DNA of 64,000 bases from positions 186,001-250,000 of the forward strand of contig NZ_JACNYK010000003.1 of the NCBI RefSeq assembly GCF_014692505.1. Reading direction: 5' to 3'. This DNA is from Sphingobacterium arenae (GTDB lineage: Bacteria > Bacteroidota > Bacteroidia > Sphingobacteriales > Sphingobacteriaceae). A model generated the notes under the pieces. That model saw only the letters and a list, made by a program, of their open reading frames with translations, was not told the DNA's origin and did not search any database. The translations under genes and the position numbers were made by a program. This document shows positions 7,959-18,590 of the stretch, in pieces. Within the stretch, counting starts at the first letter, position 1, and each line of letters opens with the position of its first letter.

Positions 7959-10808
7959 ATGATTCTAAATCGGATAAAATTTGTAGTTGCTTGGATATGC
8001 TGCTTGAGTCTACTGACGGTTACCGCACAACACCGTGATTCTTTTGCTAGAGAGCGGATAGATCTTCGTGGCGACTGGCAATTACAGCTGGACACCGACG
8101 CAGGTATACAGGAGCGGTGGCAGGATCGTACATTTAAAGAGACGATACCCTTGCCAGGCTCGTTGGAAGAGCAGGGAAAAGGTGTTTTTGTGAAGGATTC
8201 GACGACCGACCATCTCAGCCAAACTTGGAAATATATCGGAGCGGCTTGGTATCAGAAAGAAATTGAGATCCCCGAACATTGGAAGGGCAAACAAGTCAGG
8301 CTGTTTATGGAAAGGACGAAGGCCACCCAAGTTTGGCTCGACGGCGAGTGGATGGGGGAATGCAAGGTGTTATCGGCACCGCAGGTATACCGTTTTGAGA
8401 AGCTATTGACTCCTGGCAGGCATACCCTGACGATCCGGGTAGACAATTCGCCCAACTTGGCACCGGTGGGAGGATCGCACGCGCTAAGCGTACACACCCA
8501 GACGAACTGGAATGGAATAATCGGCGAATTATTTTTAGAAGCTATCCCTGCCATAGAAATTTACCGAATGAAGCTCACACCCAAAGTAGCTGATAAGCGT
8601 GTGGAGGTGAAGCTGAACCTTAAAAATAATATACACGCCAAACAGCAGGTGCGGATAGAACTGCAAGCACATACGCATAGTACCCCCCAGAAGAAGCATG
8701 TAAAAGCTTTATCGCTACCTTTACAGCTTCATACGGACGATAGTATCGTGACAATCGATTACGCCTTAGGCAAAGATGCTTTGCTATGGGATGAATATAA
8801 CCCGGCATTATATAAATTATCCGTCCGCCTGCTTGTAGACGATGCCATTTACGACGAGCAAACGGTTACTTTAGGGCTGCGCAATTTCGATACACGAGGT
8901 ACACAGTTTACAAATAATGGGGAAATTGTCTTTTTAAGAGGCAAAAATGATGTTTGTATTTTCCCCTTAACGGGTTATCCGTCGATGAAGACGGAGGATT
9001 GGCGACGGCTATACCGGATCGCAAAAAGCTATGGCATCAACCATTACCGGTTTCATTCATATACACCGCCGCACGCGGCTTTCGAAGCAGCAGATTTAGA
9101 AGGGATTTATATTCAAACGGAATTGCCCAATTGGTCGCAAATGACAGCGAAAGATACCGCTGCTATTTTTTTTCAACAGCAGGAAGGGCAGGCTATATTG
9201 GATGCGTATGGGAATCATCCGTCGCTGGTTATGCTGTCCTTGGGAAATGAGCTGATAGGCGATCGCGAAGTTCATGAAACGTTAGTGGACCGGCTCAGAA
9301 AGCACGATGCCCGTCCGTTGTATGCTTTTGGAACCAACGCTTTCTACGAGAATCCGGCGCCGGGAGAAACCGATGATTTTTGGGTAACCATGCGTACCGG
9401 CGGAGAAACGCCCAACGGGAAATACGATGTGAGAGGTGGTTTTGCTACGCCGGAAGATGCAGGAAATGGACAGATTAATACACAGCAACCCTCTACCCGG
9501 AGGAATTTTACGGCGGGTATTGCGGGGCACTCACTTCCTATCATCGGTCATGAAAATGGTCAATATCAAGTATATCCTGATTATCGGGAAATCGATCGGT
9601 ATACCGGCGTTTTACGGCCGCTGAACTTCGAGATATTCAGAAAACGCCTTCAGGAAGCTGGCATGGGCGATCAGGCATCCGATTTTTTGAATGCCTCTGG
9701 AAAACTTACGGCTTTGCTCTACCGCGAAGAAATTGAAATGGCTCTCCGCACACCCGGCTTTGCAGGTTTTCAATTATTGGATCTTCAAGATTTTCCGGGG
9801 CAGGGGACAGCATTGGTAGGTTTGTTGAATGCTTTTATGGAAAGTAAGGGACTGATCGACGAAGCGGAATTTCGACAGTTTAACAACGATGTTGTGATCC
9901 AGTTGCTGATGGATAAATACGTTTGGCGTAGTGATGAAACTTTTACAGCGGATATCCAGTTGGTCAATTACAGTCCACAAACCATACAAGATAAGGCGTT
10001 GGAGTGGAAGATCGTTGATACGGAGACGAACGATCAGATTATTTCCGGGAAATTGTCCATTCGGGGCAACAAAGGTCAAATCAGCCCCATTGGGCATATC
10101 TCTTTTCCGCTTAAAAACCAGAAAGAGGCATCCAAGTTTCAAGTCGAACTTCGTGTACCTTCTACGGGGCTAACCTCTGTTTATCCCATTTGGGTATATC
10201 CGGCTCATGTCACGATGGATGTTCCCAAAAATGTGCATGTGACCACAGAATATAATGACAAAGTGGTGGATTTATTGAAAGCGGGTGAACGGGTCATTTT
10301 ATTTCCAAATCACGTGGCCGTAGCGGAACTATCGATAAAACCGCAATTTATTAGCGAATTTTGGAACTGGAAAACATTTAAAAATTCTGCCGAAAGGATG
10401 GATCGGCCCGTTTCGGCAGGTACTTTGGGGATGCTAACCGATCCTGCACACCCTTTGTTTAAACATTTCCCGACGGAATCGCACAGCAATTGGCAGTGGT
10501 GGTCGATTATGAAGATGACACGGCCGTTGATTTTAGACCAAACAGATAAGCGCTATCGCCCCATTGTGCAGATAATAGACAATATTGACCGAAATCATAA
10601 ACTCGGAATATTATTTGAATTTCAAGTAGGGGCGGGCAAACTCTTTATTTCGATGGCCAATTTAATCCCCAACTTAAATCAACCGGAGGTACGACAACTG
10701 TACTATAGCATGCTCCAATATGTGGGTTCGGACGATTTTGCACCCCAACAATCTATTCAGCCGCAGCAGTTGAATCAATTATTAAAAAAAGAAAACCCAA
10801 GACCATGA
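7959..10808 (+). CDS. Glycoside hydrolase family 2 protein, secreted
   Basis: This 949-residue paralogue of the other two GH2 enzymes has a signal peptide ending near 'TVTAQ' (residue 24). The sugar-binding jelly roll spans about 30-200, the Ig-like domain about 200-320 and the barrel from about 320. Candidate catalytic residues are Glu431 ('SLGNEL') and Glu532 ('GHENGQY'). The nucleophile motif differs from the THEIGQ of the paralogues (HEN in place of HEI), which may mean a different specificity. It starts 2 bases after the DUF5107 stop and overlaps the GH88 start by 4 bases (ATGA), indicating translational coupling. GH2 membership is firm and the substrate is not determined. Confidence 0.9.
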   Translation: MILNRIKFVVAWICCLSLLTVTAQHRDSFARERIDLRGDWQLQLDTDAGIQERWQDRTFKETIPLPGSLEEQGKGVFVKDSTTDHLSQTWKYIGAAWYQKEIEIPEHWKGKQVRLFMERTKATQVWLDGEWMGECKVLSAPQVYRFEKLLTPGRHTLTIRVDNSPNLAPVGGSHALSVHTQTNWNGIIGELFLEAIPAIEIYRMKLTPKVADKRVEVKLNLKNNIHAKQQVRIELQAHTHSTPQKKHVKALSLPLQLHTDDSIVTIDYALGKDALLWDEYNPALYKLSVRLLVDDAIYDEQTVTLGLRNFDTRGTQFTNNGEIVFLRGKNDVCIFPLTGYPSMKTEDWRRLYRIAKSYGINHYRFHSYTPPHAAFEAADLEGIYIQTELPNWSQMTAKDTAAIFFQQQEGQAILDAYGNHPSLVMLSLGNELIGDREVHETLVDRLRKHDARPLYAFGTNAFYENPAPGETDDFWVTMRTGGETPNGKYDVRGGFATPEDAGNGQINTQQPSTRRNFTAGIAGHSLPIIGHENGQYQVYPDYREIDRYTGVLRPLNFEIFRKRLQEAGMGDQASDFLNASGKLTALLYREEIEMALRTPGFAGFQLLDLQDFPGQGTALVGLLNAFMESKGLIDEAEFRQFNNDVVIQLLMDKYVWRSDETFTADIQLVNYSPQTIQDKALEWKIVDTETNDQIISGKLSIRGNKGQISPIGHISFPLKNQKEASKFQVELRVPSTGLTSVYPIWVYPAHVTMDVPKNVHVTTEYNDKVVDLLKAGERVILFPNHVAVAELSIKPQFISEFWNWKTFKNSAERMDRPVSAGTLGMLTDPAHPLFKHFPTESHSNWQWWSIMKMTRPLILDQTDKRYRPIVQIIDNIDRNHKLGILFEFQVGAGKLFISMANLIPNLNQPEVRQLYYSMLQYVGSDDFAPQQSIQPQQLNQLLKKENPRP

Positions 10809-12016
10809 TGTATTCCTTAAAATGGGGTGTCGCCTCCCTGTTCATATTCGTTGGTACGATAGCCAATGCCCAAAATGAAAAACATCCTTCGAGAAAATCG
10901 CTGTTGGAAACAGTAGAAAAACGAATAAAAGAATCTGCCAGCCAATATACGTTCTTGATGCAGGAATTGAAGCCGGACCGGTTTCCGGTTACCTATTATG
11001 AAGATAAGGGACAGTTGGTTACAAGCGGCTCCGAACCTTGGGTAGGGGGCTTTTATCCGGGAGGTTTGCTGTACCTCTATGAGTTGACAGGTGATACACT
11101 ACTGTATCAGGAAGCACTAAGAAAAATGGACGTTCTAAAAAAGGAACAATTTAATATCACGACGCATGATCTGGGCTTTATGATGTACTGTTCTTTCGGA
11201 AATGCAAAGCGGTTGGAACCGAAACCAGCTTATGATTCTATCCTCGTTAACAGTGCGCGATCGTTGGCGTCGCGTTTTAATCCGAAAGTAGGTTGTCTGC
11301 GTTCGTGGGATTCGGATTCGTCGCAGTTTATGGTGATCATTGACAATATGGTGAATCTAGAGCTGCTGTTTGCAGCAACAAAAATGACGGGGGATTCTTC
11401 TTTTTATAAAATTGCTGTTGAACATGCCAATACCACGATGAAGCATCATTTTCGTCCGGATTACAGCTCGCACCATTTGGTAATATATAACCCGGGTAAT
11501 GGAGAGGTACGAAAAAAGCAGACGGTGCAAGGCGCCTCCGACTCGTCTGCCTGGGCGCGCGGACAAGCGTGGGGATTGTATGGATACACCGTCATGTACC
11601 GCGAAACGGGCGATCCCTTGTATCTGGAGCAAGCTAATCGTATTGGTCAGTTTATTTTAAATCATCCCCATCTACCTGCAGACGGTATTCCTTATTGGGA
11701 CTTTGATGCCGAAGACATTCCAGCGGCTCCTCGGGATGCCTCCGCCGGAGCCGTTATCTGTTCGGCACTGCTAGAGCTTAGCGGCTATGTAGAACAACCG
11801 CTAAGCGAGATCTACCTTAAAGCTGCCGAGAAGATGTTGCAATCGTTGACATCGCCGACCTATTTTTCGGACTATGGAAAAAATGGAGGTTTCCTTCTCA
11901 GACACGGAGTGGGGAATTATCCTCGCCATGCAGATATCGACGTACCGTTAATCTATGCGGATTATTATTTTATAGAATCGATGGCTCGATATAAAAGAAT
12001 GAATGCACGTTATTAA
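10805..12016 (+). CDS. Glycoside hydrolase family 88 (unsaturated glucuronyl hydrolase-like), secreted
   Basis: This 403-residue protein has a signal peptide (cleavage near Ala-Asn-Ala-Gln, residue 23) and the (alpha/alpha)6 barrel signature of GH88. The two aspartates used by characterised unsaturated glucuronyl hydrolases appear to be Asp122 in 'THDLGFMMYCSFGN' and Asp180 in 'IIDNMVNLELLF'. Further landmarks are 'WARGQAWGLYGY' and 'PRDASAGA'. GH88 hydrates the enol-ether double bond left by polysaccharide lyases and releases the unsaturated uronic acid. The gene overlaps the GH2 upstream by 4 bases. A second GH88 (29168-30472) sits after another GH2 in the same order, pointing to duplication of a GH2-GH88 module. 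Confidence 0.92.
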   Translation: MMYSLKWGVASLFIFVGTIANAQNEKHPSRKSLLETVEKRIKESASQYTFLMQELKPDRFPVTYYEDKGQLVTSGSEPWVGGFYPGGLLYLYELTGDTLLYQEALRKMDVLKKEQFNITTHDLGFMMYCSFGNAKRLEPKPAYDSILVNSARSLASRFNPKVGCLRSWDSDSSQFMVIIDNMVNLELLFAATKMTGDSSFYKIAVEHANTTMKHHFRPDYSSHHLVIYNPGNGEVRKKQTVQGASDSSAWARGQAWGLYGYTVMYRETGDPLYLEQANRIGQFILNHPHLPADGIPYWDFDAEDIPAAPRDASAGAVICSALLELSGYVEQPLSEIYLKAAEKMLQSLTSPTYFSDYGKNGGFLLRHGVGNYPRHADIDVPLIYADYYFIESMARYKRMNARY

Positions 12017-12066
12017 CAGCATATTACTGATTTAATGAGCTATTAAAATACTAAAATGAAAGCAAT

Positions 12067-13548
12067 ATGAAAATAGATATAATGACATTCTGCTTCGTGT
12101 TTTTTTTGATGGCACGACTTAGTTTCGGTCAGGAACAAAAACCGAATATTATTTTTATCGTTACAGATGATCAGGGATACGCCGATTTGAGCGCGTATGC
12201 GCATGCTTCACAGGATTGTTCAACACCTAATATGGACCGGATAGCAGATCGTGGGGTTCTTTTTACACAAGGCTACGCTAGTGCCCCAGTTTGCAGTCCT
12301 TCACGGGCGGGCTTGTTGACCGGAAAATATCAGCAAAGGTGGGATCCGGATATGTATTGGAGTCCCGGATTGCCAAAAAATGTGAAAACATTGGCCGAAT
12401 ATTTAAAAAAAGAAGGCTATATGACCGCAAAGATTGGAAAAAGTGACTTCGGGAAAAACTATCACGATGCGACCGCACGGGATTTTCCGACGCATCATGG
12501 ATACGATTATTTCGTAGGTTTCAGCGCCCACGCACACGATTATTTCCTGCTGGATGAAGAAATTGAAAAAGCGACTCCTGATCCGTATGGATATAGTGAA
12601 TCGTTGGGACGATTGTTCCGAAACGAACGGAAAGAAAGCTTTGAAAACACCTATACCACCGAGTTATTCACGGATGAGGCTATTTCGTTTATTGCTCAAA
12701 ATAAAGAAAAGCCTTTTTTTCTAGACCTGTCTTACAATGCTGTGCATCATCTTATTCATGAAGTTCCCCAAACTTATCTAGACAAATGGGGGGTGAAAAA
12801 GATTGACAATTATACCCCCGCATACGGAAATTATGCTAATTATTATTGGGATTATACGCAGGTAGGTAAAATTTCGGACGAAGATATGCGTAAGTATTAT
12901 TTGGCCAATCTTAATTGTCTGGACGATAATATAGGCCGTCTTTTAGATTCATTACAAACTTTAGGATTAATGGAAAATACATTGATCGTATTTATTTCTG
13001 ACAATGGAGGAGAGCCGTTGTCCGGAGCCAATAATTTACCGTTGTCGGGTTCTAAATATACGATGTATGAAGGGGGCATACGCGTTCCTATGATTCTGTC
13101 CTGGCCGGCTAAGCTACCCGAAGGTCGGGTATATAACCATCGGGTTTCTGCCTTGGATATCGTTCCGACCTGTTTACAGGCTATCGGAACGGAATTCCCA
13201 GATACCCGCTTTGACGGTTATAGTCTGTTAGATGCTGTCAGAAACGAAATGCCATCGGTCACGTCTCGAAAATCTCTCTTTTTTAAGTTCGAAAAACATT
13301 ATGCAATCATTGACGGAGAATGGAAACTAGTATTTACTGAAGATTATAACCCAGAAGATCGTCCTATAACTTCGCAGATCCAGTTAGGTAATAGCAATAA
13401 TCAGCTCGGATTGTATCATTTGACTCGTGATCCAGGCGAGCGAAAAAACCTTGTTACAGAAGAACCGGAACGGGTCGAGGTATTGTTGACACGGTTCAAA
13501 TCATGGATGGATGACATGCGGAAAGAGCACGAAAACTATACTTTTTAA
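12067..13548 (+). CDS. Family S1 sulfatase (Cys-type), secreted
   Basis: This 493-residue protein has a signal peptide (about residues 1-21). The formylglycine motif is C-S-P-S-R at 76-80, where Cys76 would be matured to formylglycine. The N-terminal metal-binding stretch 'NIIFIVTDDQG' and 'FISDNGGE' further down fit S1 sulfatases. It hydrolyses sulfate esters on a glycan; position and sugar specificity cannot be read from the sequence. A maturase (anSME or FGE) is needed and is not in this window. It is the last gene of the DUF5107-GH2-GH88-sulfatase operon, 50 bases after the GH88 stop and just before a terminator. It implies a sulfated substrate or a sulfated host glycan. Confidence 0.93.
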   Translation: MKIDIMTFCFVFFLMARLSFGQEQKPNIIFIVTDDQGYADLSAYAHASQDCSTPNMDRIADRGVLFTQGYASAPVCSPSRAGLLTGKYQQRWDPDMYWSPGLPKNVKTLAEYLKKEGYMTAKIGKSDFGKNYHDATARDFPTHHGYDYFVGFSAHAHDYFLLDEEIEKATPDPYGYSESLGRLFRNERKESFENTYTTELFTDEAISFIAQNKEKPFFLDLSYNAVHHLIHEVPQTYLDKWGVKKIDNYTPAYGNYANYYWDYTQVGKISDEDMRKYYLANLNCLDDNIGRLLDSLQTLGLMENTLIVFISDNGGEPLSGANNLPLSGSKYTMYEGGIRVPMILSWPAKLPEGRVYNHRVSALDIVPTCLQAIGTEFPDTRFDGYSLLDAVRNEMPSVTSRKSLFFKFEKHYAIIDGEWKLVFTEDYNPEDRPITSQIQLGNSNNQLGLYHLTRDPGERKNLVTEEPERVEVLLTRFKSWMDDMRKEHENYTF

Positions 13549-13552
13549 TCCA

Positions 13553-13585
13553 AAAAGGATGGACAGTAAAATTGTCCATCCTTTT
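13553..13585 (+). terminator. Rho-independent terminator after the sulfatase gene
   Basis: A perfect 13-base stem (13553-13565 with 13573-13585) closes a 7-base loop, with a T-rich 3' arm. It starts 5 bases after the sulfatase stop codon and separates the two plus-strand PUL operons. Confidence 0.85.
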
Positions 13586-13599
13586 CCTAAAAACCTCTA

Positions 13600-13630
13600 T
13601 TTCCCGCTTTCTAATCGGTAGCTATATTTG
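13600..13630 (+). promoter_or_regulatory. Candidate promoter of the SusC-to-SGNH operon
   Basis: TATATTTG at 13623-13630 matches the -7 consensus TAnnTTTG. A weak -33 (TTTC) lies at 13600-13603 with a 19-base gap. It would give a leader of about 35-40 bases before the SusC ATG at 13674. Confidence 0.5.
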
Positions 13631-13673
13631 TATATAGTTTCAGCTAATTGATCTCATATAAACCTTTATCAAC

Positions 13674-16600
13674 ATGAAGAAAACATTACTCATTCTAATT
13701 GGAATAGCTTATTTTCTATCTATAGAAAATGTTTTTTCACAAACACAACATATTCAAGGTAAGGTAGTTGATGGAGTTGAGCCTTTGCCTGGTGTCAGTG
13801 TCAAAATAAAAAATACGGATCGGGGAATCAGTACGAATGATGCTGGAGAGTTTTCTCTGGATGTACCATTTGATGCCGTTTTGCTGGTCAGTTTCCTCGG
13901 TTATGAAACGCAGGAGGTGCTGGTGAATAACCGTAAATTCGTCACAATTGATCTTCGAGCAACGAATAATGAATTGATGGACGTAGTCATTGTAGGATAC
14001 GGACAGCAGAAGAGAATCACGACCACAGGTGCTATTTCTTCCGTGTCCGGAGAAGATTTGGTCAAAGCACCAGTGGCGGGTATCAGTAATGCGTTAATCG
14101 GTATGGCTCCTGGTCTGCAAGCGGTACAAAATTCTGGCGAGTTCGGAAACGATAAGGCCACCATATTTATTCGGGGAATGGCCACGTTGAATGCTGGTGG
14201 ACGCGGACCACTCATCATGATCGACGGTGTAGAAAGGGAAACTTATAATAATTTAGATCCCAATGAGATCGAGTCGATCAATATTTTGAAAGATGCGTCT
14301 TCGACGGCTGTATTTGGCGTGCGCGGGGCCAATGGGGTTATCTTGATCACCACGAAACAAGGGAAAACTGGAAAGCCTGTGATTAATTTTACGAGTAACC
14401 TCGCAGCCATACAGCCTTCTATTCTTCCGGAACTCCTCGGCTCTTATGAATATGCTTTACTCCGCAACGAGGCGCAGATGAATGTGGGACAGACTCCCGT
14501 TTTCTCCGAAGAAGACTTACGGTTATATCAAACAGGGGAAGACCCTATATTTCACCCCAGTAAAAATTGGATGGAGGAGTTGATCAAACCTTTTTCATTT
14601 CAACAATCATACAATACCAACATTTCGGGAGGTACCGAAAAGCTACAGTATTTTACATCGCTGGGGTATTTCAACCAAAGTGGAGGATACCATCAACCAG
14701 AGCAGGATTTAGGGTTTCCTTTTAAGCATACCTACGACAAATATAATATCCGGATGAATTTTGATTTTAAACCGATTGAGGATTTGACAATTTCGTTAAA
14801 ACTGGGCAATCAGATTACGGATAATTCCATACCCAATGGTGGGGCCTGGGGGGCTTTTGATAAATCGGCCAATTTACCTCCGATGACGAGTCCCGGTTTT
14901 GTGGATGGGAAATATATCGAAAAGATTACCGGTATGCCTGCCGGCGTGCCTAACTTTAATCCCTGGGGGCAAGCGGGGCCGACCAGTACGGGAGGTGCCT
15001 TCGTGACGGACGATTACTCCAGCACTGTTAATACCAATTTGTCCGTTAAGTACGACCTGCATCGGATAACACCTGGCTTATCGGTTCGGGTGATGGGTGC
15101 TTACGACAGTTACTATCTGAAACATAAAGTACGCAGTCGGTATTTTCCGGCCTATACGATCTTAAAGGATCCGAATAGCCCGATGGGGTACACCATGTAT
15201 CAAAGCAAGGAAGGTGGACCATTCTATAATCTATCTGAAAATGTTGGTGATAACAACAAATGGCGTAAGATGTATACGGAGGCCGCGCTGGATTACAATC
15301 GGACATTTGGCGAATCGCATCAAGTTACTGGCCTTATTTTGGCAAATTTCCAACGTGCCTTTTATCCTAATTTAGCGTATAAGCTTCCTACTGCTTATCT
15401 GGGGCTGGTATCTCGGATTACGTATGCATATAAAAATCGCTACTTGAGTGAATTCAATATGGGATACAACGGATCGGAGAATTTTCCGGAAGGAAAGCGT
15501 TTTGGTTTCTTTCCATCGGTATCCGCAGGATGGGTAGCTAGTGAAGAACCATTTTTTCCGGAAAATGATTGGGTGACGTTTCTAAAGTTTAGAGGCTCTT
15601 ACGGTGAAGTGGGTAACGACAAAATTGGAGGCGACCGATATTTGTATCTCAACGGCCCCTATACCCTAGGAAATGGTGGCTATCAGGCCGTGGTATTTGG
15701 TGAGGCTGGTGTCAATATGAGCCGGTTTAATATGTACCGCGAAGGAAAGATCGGAAATCCGGACGTGACCTGGGAGCGGGCGAAAAAACTCAATGTGGGG
15801 GCCGAACTCAAACTATTGTCTAATCACCTGAGTATTACCGCCGACTATTTCGAAGAGAAACGGGATAATATTCTTTGGCGGTTATCGACCGTGCCGGAAC
15901 TTGTAGCGGCAGAGCTACCGGCTGCAAATATCGGCAAAGTGGAGAATAAAGGCTACGAAATTGAAGTGGGGTATGATCATACCATTGGAAACGCGGCATT
16001 CTGGGTGAAGGGCGCGTATGCCTTTGCTAGGAATAAAATTATCTTTCAGGATGAGGCCATGCGGAAATACGACTGGATGCTACGGACCGGAAGACCGATC
16101 AATCAGTATTTCGGACTCACCTTCGAAGGGTTTTATAATACGCAAGAGGAGGTGGACGCTGCTCCGGCATCGCAATGGTCTACGGCAGGCGTGCAACTGG
16201 GTGATATGAAATATAAAGACTTGAACGGAGACGGGATAATTTCCACCGACGATATGGGACCAGTCGGGTATTCTGATTGGCCGGAAGTGACCTATACTAT
16301 TTCCGGAGGTTTCTCGTGGAAGGGGTTTGATGCTTCCTTTCTTTTCCAAGGAACGGATAATGTATCCGTCAGGTTTGAGTCGGCTTCTGCTTACCCCTTT
16401 ACGTCAGATTGGGGATCGGCTCAAAAATGGCATTTGGAACGATGGACACCTGAGCGATATGCCAATGGCGAAGAAATTACTTTTCCACGTGTTGAATTAT
16501 CGCCTGCCAGACAGCATAATTATCAGCCCTCTTCATTTTGGGTTCAGGATGCTTCCTATATTCGTCTGAAAAATGTAGAGATAGGATATCGTTTTACGGC

Positions 16601-16772
16601 TGATTTTCTAAAACGGCTTGGGCTAACGTCGATGCGCGTATACGCCAGCGGTAATAACCTGATCACTTGGGCGAATATGAAATACAGTAAAGATCCAGAC
16701 GCCCGTGAATTATGGGGAAGGGTGTATCCACCAATGCGGGTTTTTAATGGTGGCGTCAATTTTCAATTTTAA
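13674..16772 (+). CDS. SusC/RagA-family TonB-dependent outer membrane receptor
   Basis: Full length at 1032 residues. It has a signal peptide (about 1-23, ending 'NVFSQ'), a carboxypeptidase-regulatory-like domain (about 28-100), a TonB-box region with 'DVVIVGYGQQ', and a plug (about 115-235) with 'ALIGMAPGLQAVQ' and 'LKDASSTAVFGVRGANGVILITTKQGK'. A 22-strand-type barrel ends in the aromatic C-terminus 'GGVNFQF' expected for Bam-assembled porins. It imports glycan fragments with the SusD-like protein encoded 12 bases downstream. First gene of a ten-gene operon. SusC membership is firm; the transported sugar is inferred only from the neighbours. Confidence 0.95.
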   Translation: MKKTLLILIGIAYFLSIENVFSQTQHIQGKVVDGVEPLPGVSVKIKNTDRGISTNDAGEFSLDVPFDAVLLVSFLGYETQEVLVNNRKFVTIDLRATNNELMDVVIVGYGQQKRITTTGAISSVSGEDLVKAPVAGISNALIGMAPGLQAVQNSGEFGNDKATIFIRGMATLNAGGRGPLIMIDGVERETYNNLDPNEIESINILKDASSTAVFGVRGANGVILITTKQGKTGKPVINFTSNLAAIQPSILPELLGSYEYALLRNEAQMNVGQTPVFSEEDLRLYQTGEDPIFHPSKNWMEELIKPFSFQQSYNTNISGGTEKLQYFTSLGYFNQSGGYHQPEQDLGFPFKHTYDKYNIRMNFDFKPIEDLTISLKLGNQITDNSIPNGGAWGAFDKSANLPPMTSPGFVDGKYIEKITGMPAGVPNFNPWGQAGPTSTGGAFVTDDYSSTVNTNLSVKYDLHRITPGLSVRVMGAYDSYYLKHKVRSRYFPAYTILKDPNSPMGYTMYQSKEGGPFYNLSENVGDNNKWRKMYTEAALDYNRTFGESHQVTGLILANFQRAFYPNLAYKLPTAYLGLVSRITYAYKNRYLSEFNMGYNGSENFPEGKRFGFFPSVSAGWVASEEPFFPENDWVTFLKFRGSYGEVGNDKIGGDRYLYLNGPYTLGNGGYQAVVFGEAGVNMSRFNMYREGKIGNPDVTWERAKKLNVGAELKLLSNHLSITADYFEEKRDNILWRLSTVPELVAAELPAANIGKVENKGYEIEVGYDHTIGNAAFWVKGAYAFARNKIIFQDEAMRKYDWMLRTGRPINQYFGLTFEGFYNTQEEVDAAPASQWSTAGVQLGDMKYKDLNGDGIISTDDMGPVGYSDWPEVTYTISGGFSWKGFDASFLFQGTDNVSVRFESASAYPFTSDWGSAQKWHLERWTPERYANGEEITFPRVELSPARQHNYQPSSFWVQDASYIRLKNVEIGYRFTADFLKRLGLTSMRVYASGNNLITWANMKYSKDPDARELWGRVYPPMRVFNGGVNFQF

Positions 16773-16784
16773 TCCTGAAATGTT

Positions 16785-18554
16785 ATGAGCATGAAAAAGA
16801 TAATTTTATTTAGTATTCTGTTATGTACAATGGTATGTTTCTCTTGTGAGAAATACCTAGAAAAGCCGATAAGCAGTGAAGTGACGCTAGAGGATATTTT
16901 TGCTTCTAAGGAAAAGACAGAACAGTTTTTATGGAATGTCTATAGCACAGCGTCTATATACGAATTTCCGTTCTATTGGGCGGCATCGGAAAGTGGTTTT
17001 TATCATTATGGTGCAACCTATACCATATTGGCGGCAGCGACAGACGAAGCAGATGCCTATGCCAATCTTACCGGTGCCGAAGCATTTAATACCGGCAACT
17101 GGAGTGCGTCTGATATTTATTGGTATGAGTTTAGAAGCGAGTTTTGTTATAAGGGGATTAGGAATGCCAATCTCTTTATTGAGAATATAGATCAGGCGCC
17201 TTTTTCAGAAACGGAAAAAGCAGCGATGAAAGCGGAAGCTATCTTTCTGAGAGCGCTGATGCACTTCGATTTGATGCAGCGTCTTGGTGGTGTGGCTATT
17301 GTAGACAACGTACTTAAAGTTTCTTCGGCAGAAGATATTCCGGAGGTGCGTATTCCACGTAGCAGCTTCGAAGAAACCGTTAATTTTATTGTGAACAGTT
17401 GTGACGACGCTGCCAGAAGCCTGCCCAATGTATATGCTAGTCAATATCGGGGACGGATAGTAAAAGGTGCGGCATTGGCATTAAAGGCGCGCACGCTCTT
17501 ATATGCAGCGAGCCCCTTGTTTAACTCGGATGATGCTTACCGGCCGGTAAGCGATCCGGCGCTACGCGCTATGATTGGTTATACAAATTACGATCCTGAG
17601 CGGTGGCGGATAGCTGCCGATGCAAACAAAGCTGTTCTAGATTGGGCGAAAAACGAGAGCGGATGGTGCGAACTGTATCAGGGAAAAGAGAACCCCGTTG
17701 ACCGCTATGAAGAAATATTTATTAACCCAAATGTCAACGAGATCATTCTGGATGCCGGTTTGATGGGACCCACGGCGACGAATTATTTCGTTCGCTTCAT
17801 GACGCCCGGAACAGTGGTATACACCGGAACGGATCCGGTGAACATTGGGGTCACTTTCAATTTTACCAAATTTTATCAAAAAGCAGATGGTACCGATCAA
17901 GTGTGGGATGAGCAGGAGGGCGTTACGTATCCCTATGCGGAGTATCGACGGAAATTGGGAGAACTCGAGCCGCGCTTTCAGGCATCTGTATTCCAGTCGG
18001 GTACGGAATGGTCTAGAGGTACGGGTACCGTGTATCATTTTTACGAACAGCAAAGCAGGCTGTTGGATCTATACAATGGTGTCGGTTTTTTGCGCAAATT
18101 TCTGAAAGGTGTGCGCAACGGATCCAGTCCGGCACCAAAGTGGATCACCTTTCGATTGGCGGAATTCTACCTGAACTATGCGGAAGCCTTAAATGAGGCG
18201 AACGGATCATCCGGCGAAATAATGGACGCCTTAAATGCCATCCGCGAGCGGGTAGACATGCCACCTTATACCTACACTAACCAAGCGGATATGCGAGAAA
18301 AAATCCGTAGGGAAAGAGCTGTTGAGCTATCTTTTGAACAGCACCGGTACTTCGATGTACGTCGATGGAAAATCGCGGGAACGGATGGCGTGATGAAGGG
18401 AGGGATGTATGGTCTGAGGCTCGCTGGGGGAGCGGAACCAACTTACAAACTAGAAAAGTTTGAAGACCGGGTTTGGGACGACAAAATGTACTTATACCCT
18501 TTCCGGGTCAGCGAAATTGATCTGGGGTATATTGTTCAAAATCCGGGCTGGTAA
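16785..18554 (+). CDS. SusD/RagB-family outer-surface glycan-binding lipoprotein
   Basis: This 589-residue protein has a lipoprotein signal with the probable lipid-modified Cys21 ('MVCFSCEKYL'). The TPR-rich SusD fold is recognisable from 'YYGIRNANLFIENI'-like and 'AIFLRALMHFDLMQRLGG' segments. The typical C-terminal SusD block 'RRERAVELSFEQHRYFDVRRWK' (positions about 505-530) is present. It partners the SusC product upstream as the hinged lid. An alternative start at residue 3 (Met-Lys-Lys) is equally plausible and changes nothing in the mature protein. Confidence 0.95.
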   Translation: MSMKKIILFSILLCTMVCFSCEKYLEKPISSEVTLEDIFASKEKTEQFLWNVYSTASIYEFPFYWAASESGFYHYGATYTILAAATDEADAYANLTGAEAFNTGNWSASDIYWYEFRSEFCYKGIRNANLFIENIDQAPFSETEKAAMKAEAIFLRALMHFDLMQRLGGVAIVDNVLKVSSAEDIPEVRIPRSSFEETVNFIVNSCDDAARSLPNVYASQYRGRIVKGAALALKARTLLYAASPLFNSDDAYRPVSDPALRAMIGYTNYDPERWRIAADANKAVLDWAKNESGWCELYQGKENPVDRYEEIFINPNVNEIILDAGLMGPTATNYFVRFMTPGTVVYTGTDPVNIGVTFNFTKFYQKADGTDQVWDEQEGVTYPYAEYRRKLGELEPRFQASVFQSGTEWSRGTGTVYHFYEQQSRLLDLYNGVGFLRKFLKGVRNGSSPAPKWITFRLAEFYLNYAEALNEANGSSGEIMDALNAIRERVDMPPYTYTNQADMREKIRRERAVELSFEQHRYFDVRRWKIAGTDGVMKGGMYGLRLAGGAEPTYKLEKFEDRVWDDKMYLYPFRVSEIDLGYIVQNPGW

Positions 18555-18590
18555 GTATAAGCTTTGTTTTATGATAAAGATTAATAAATT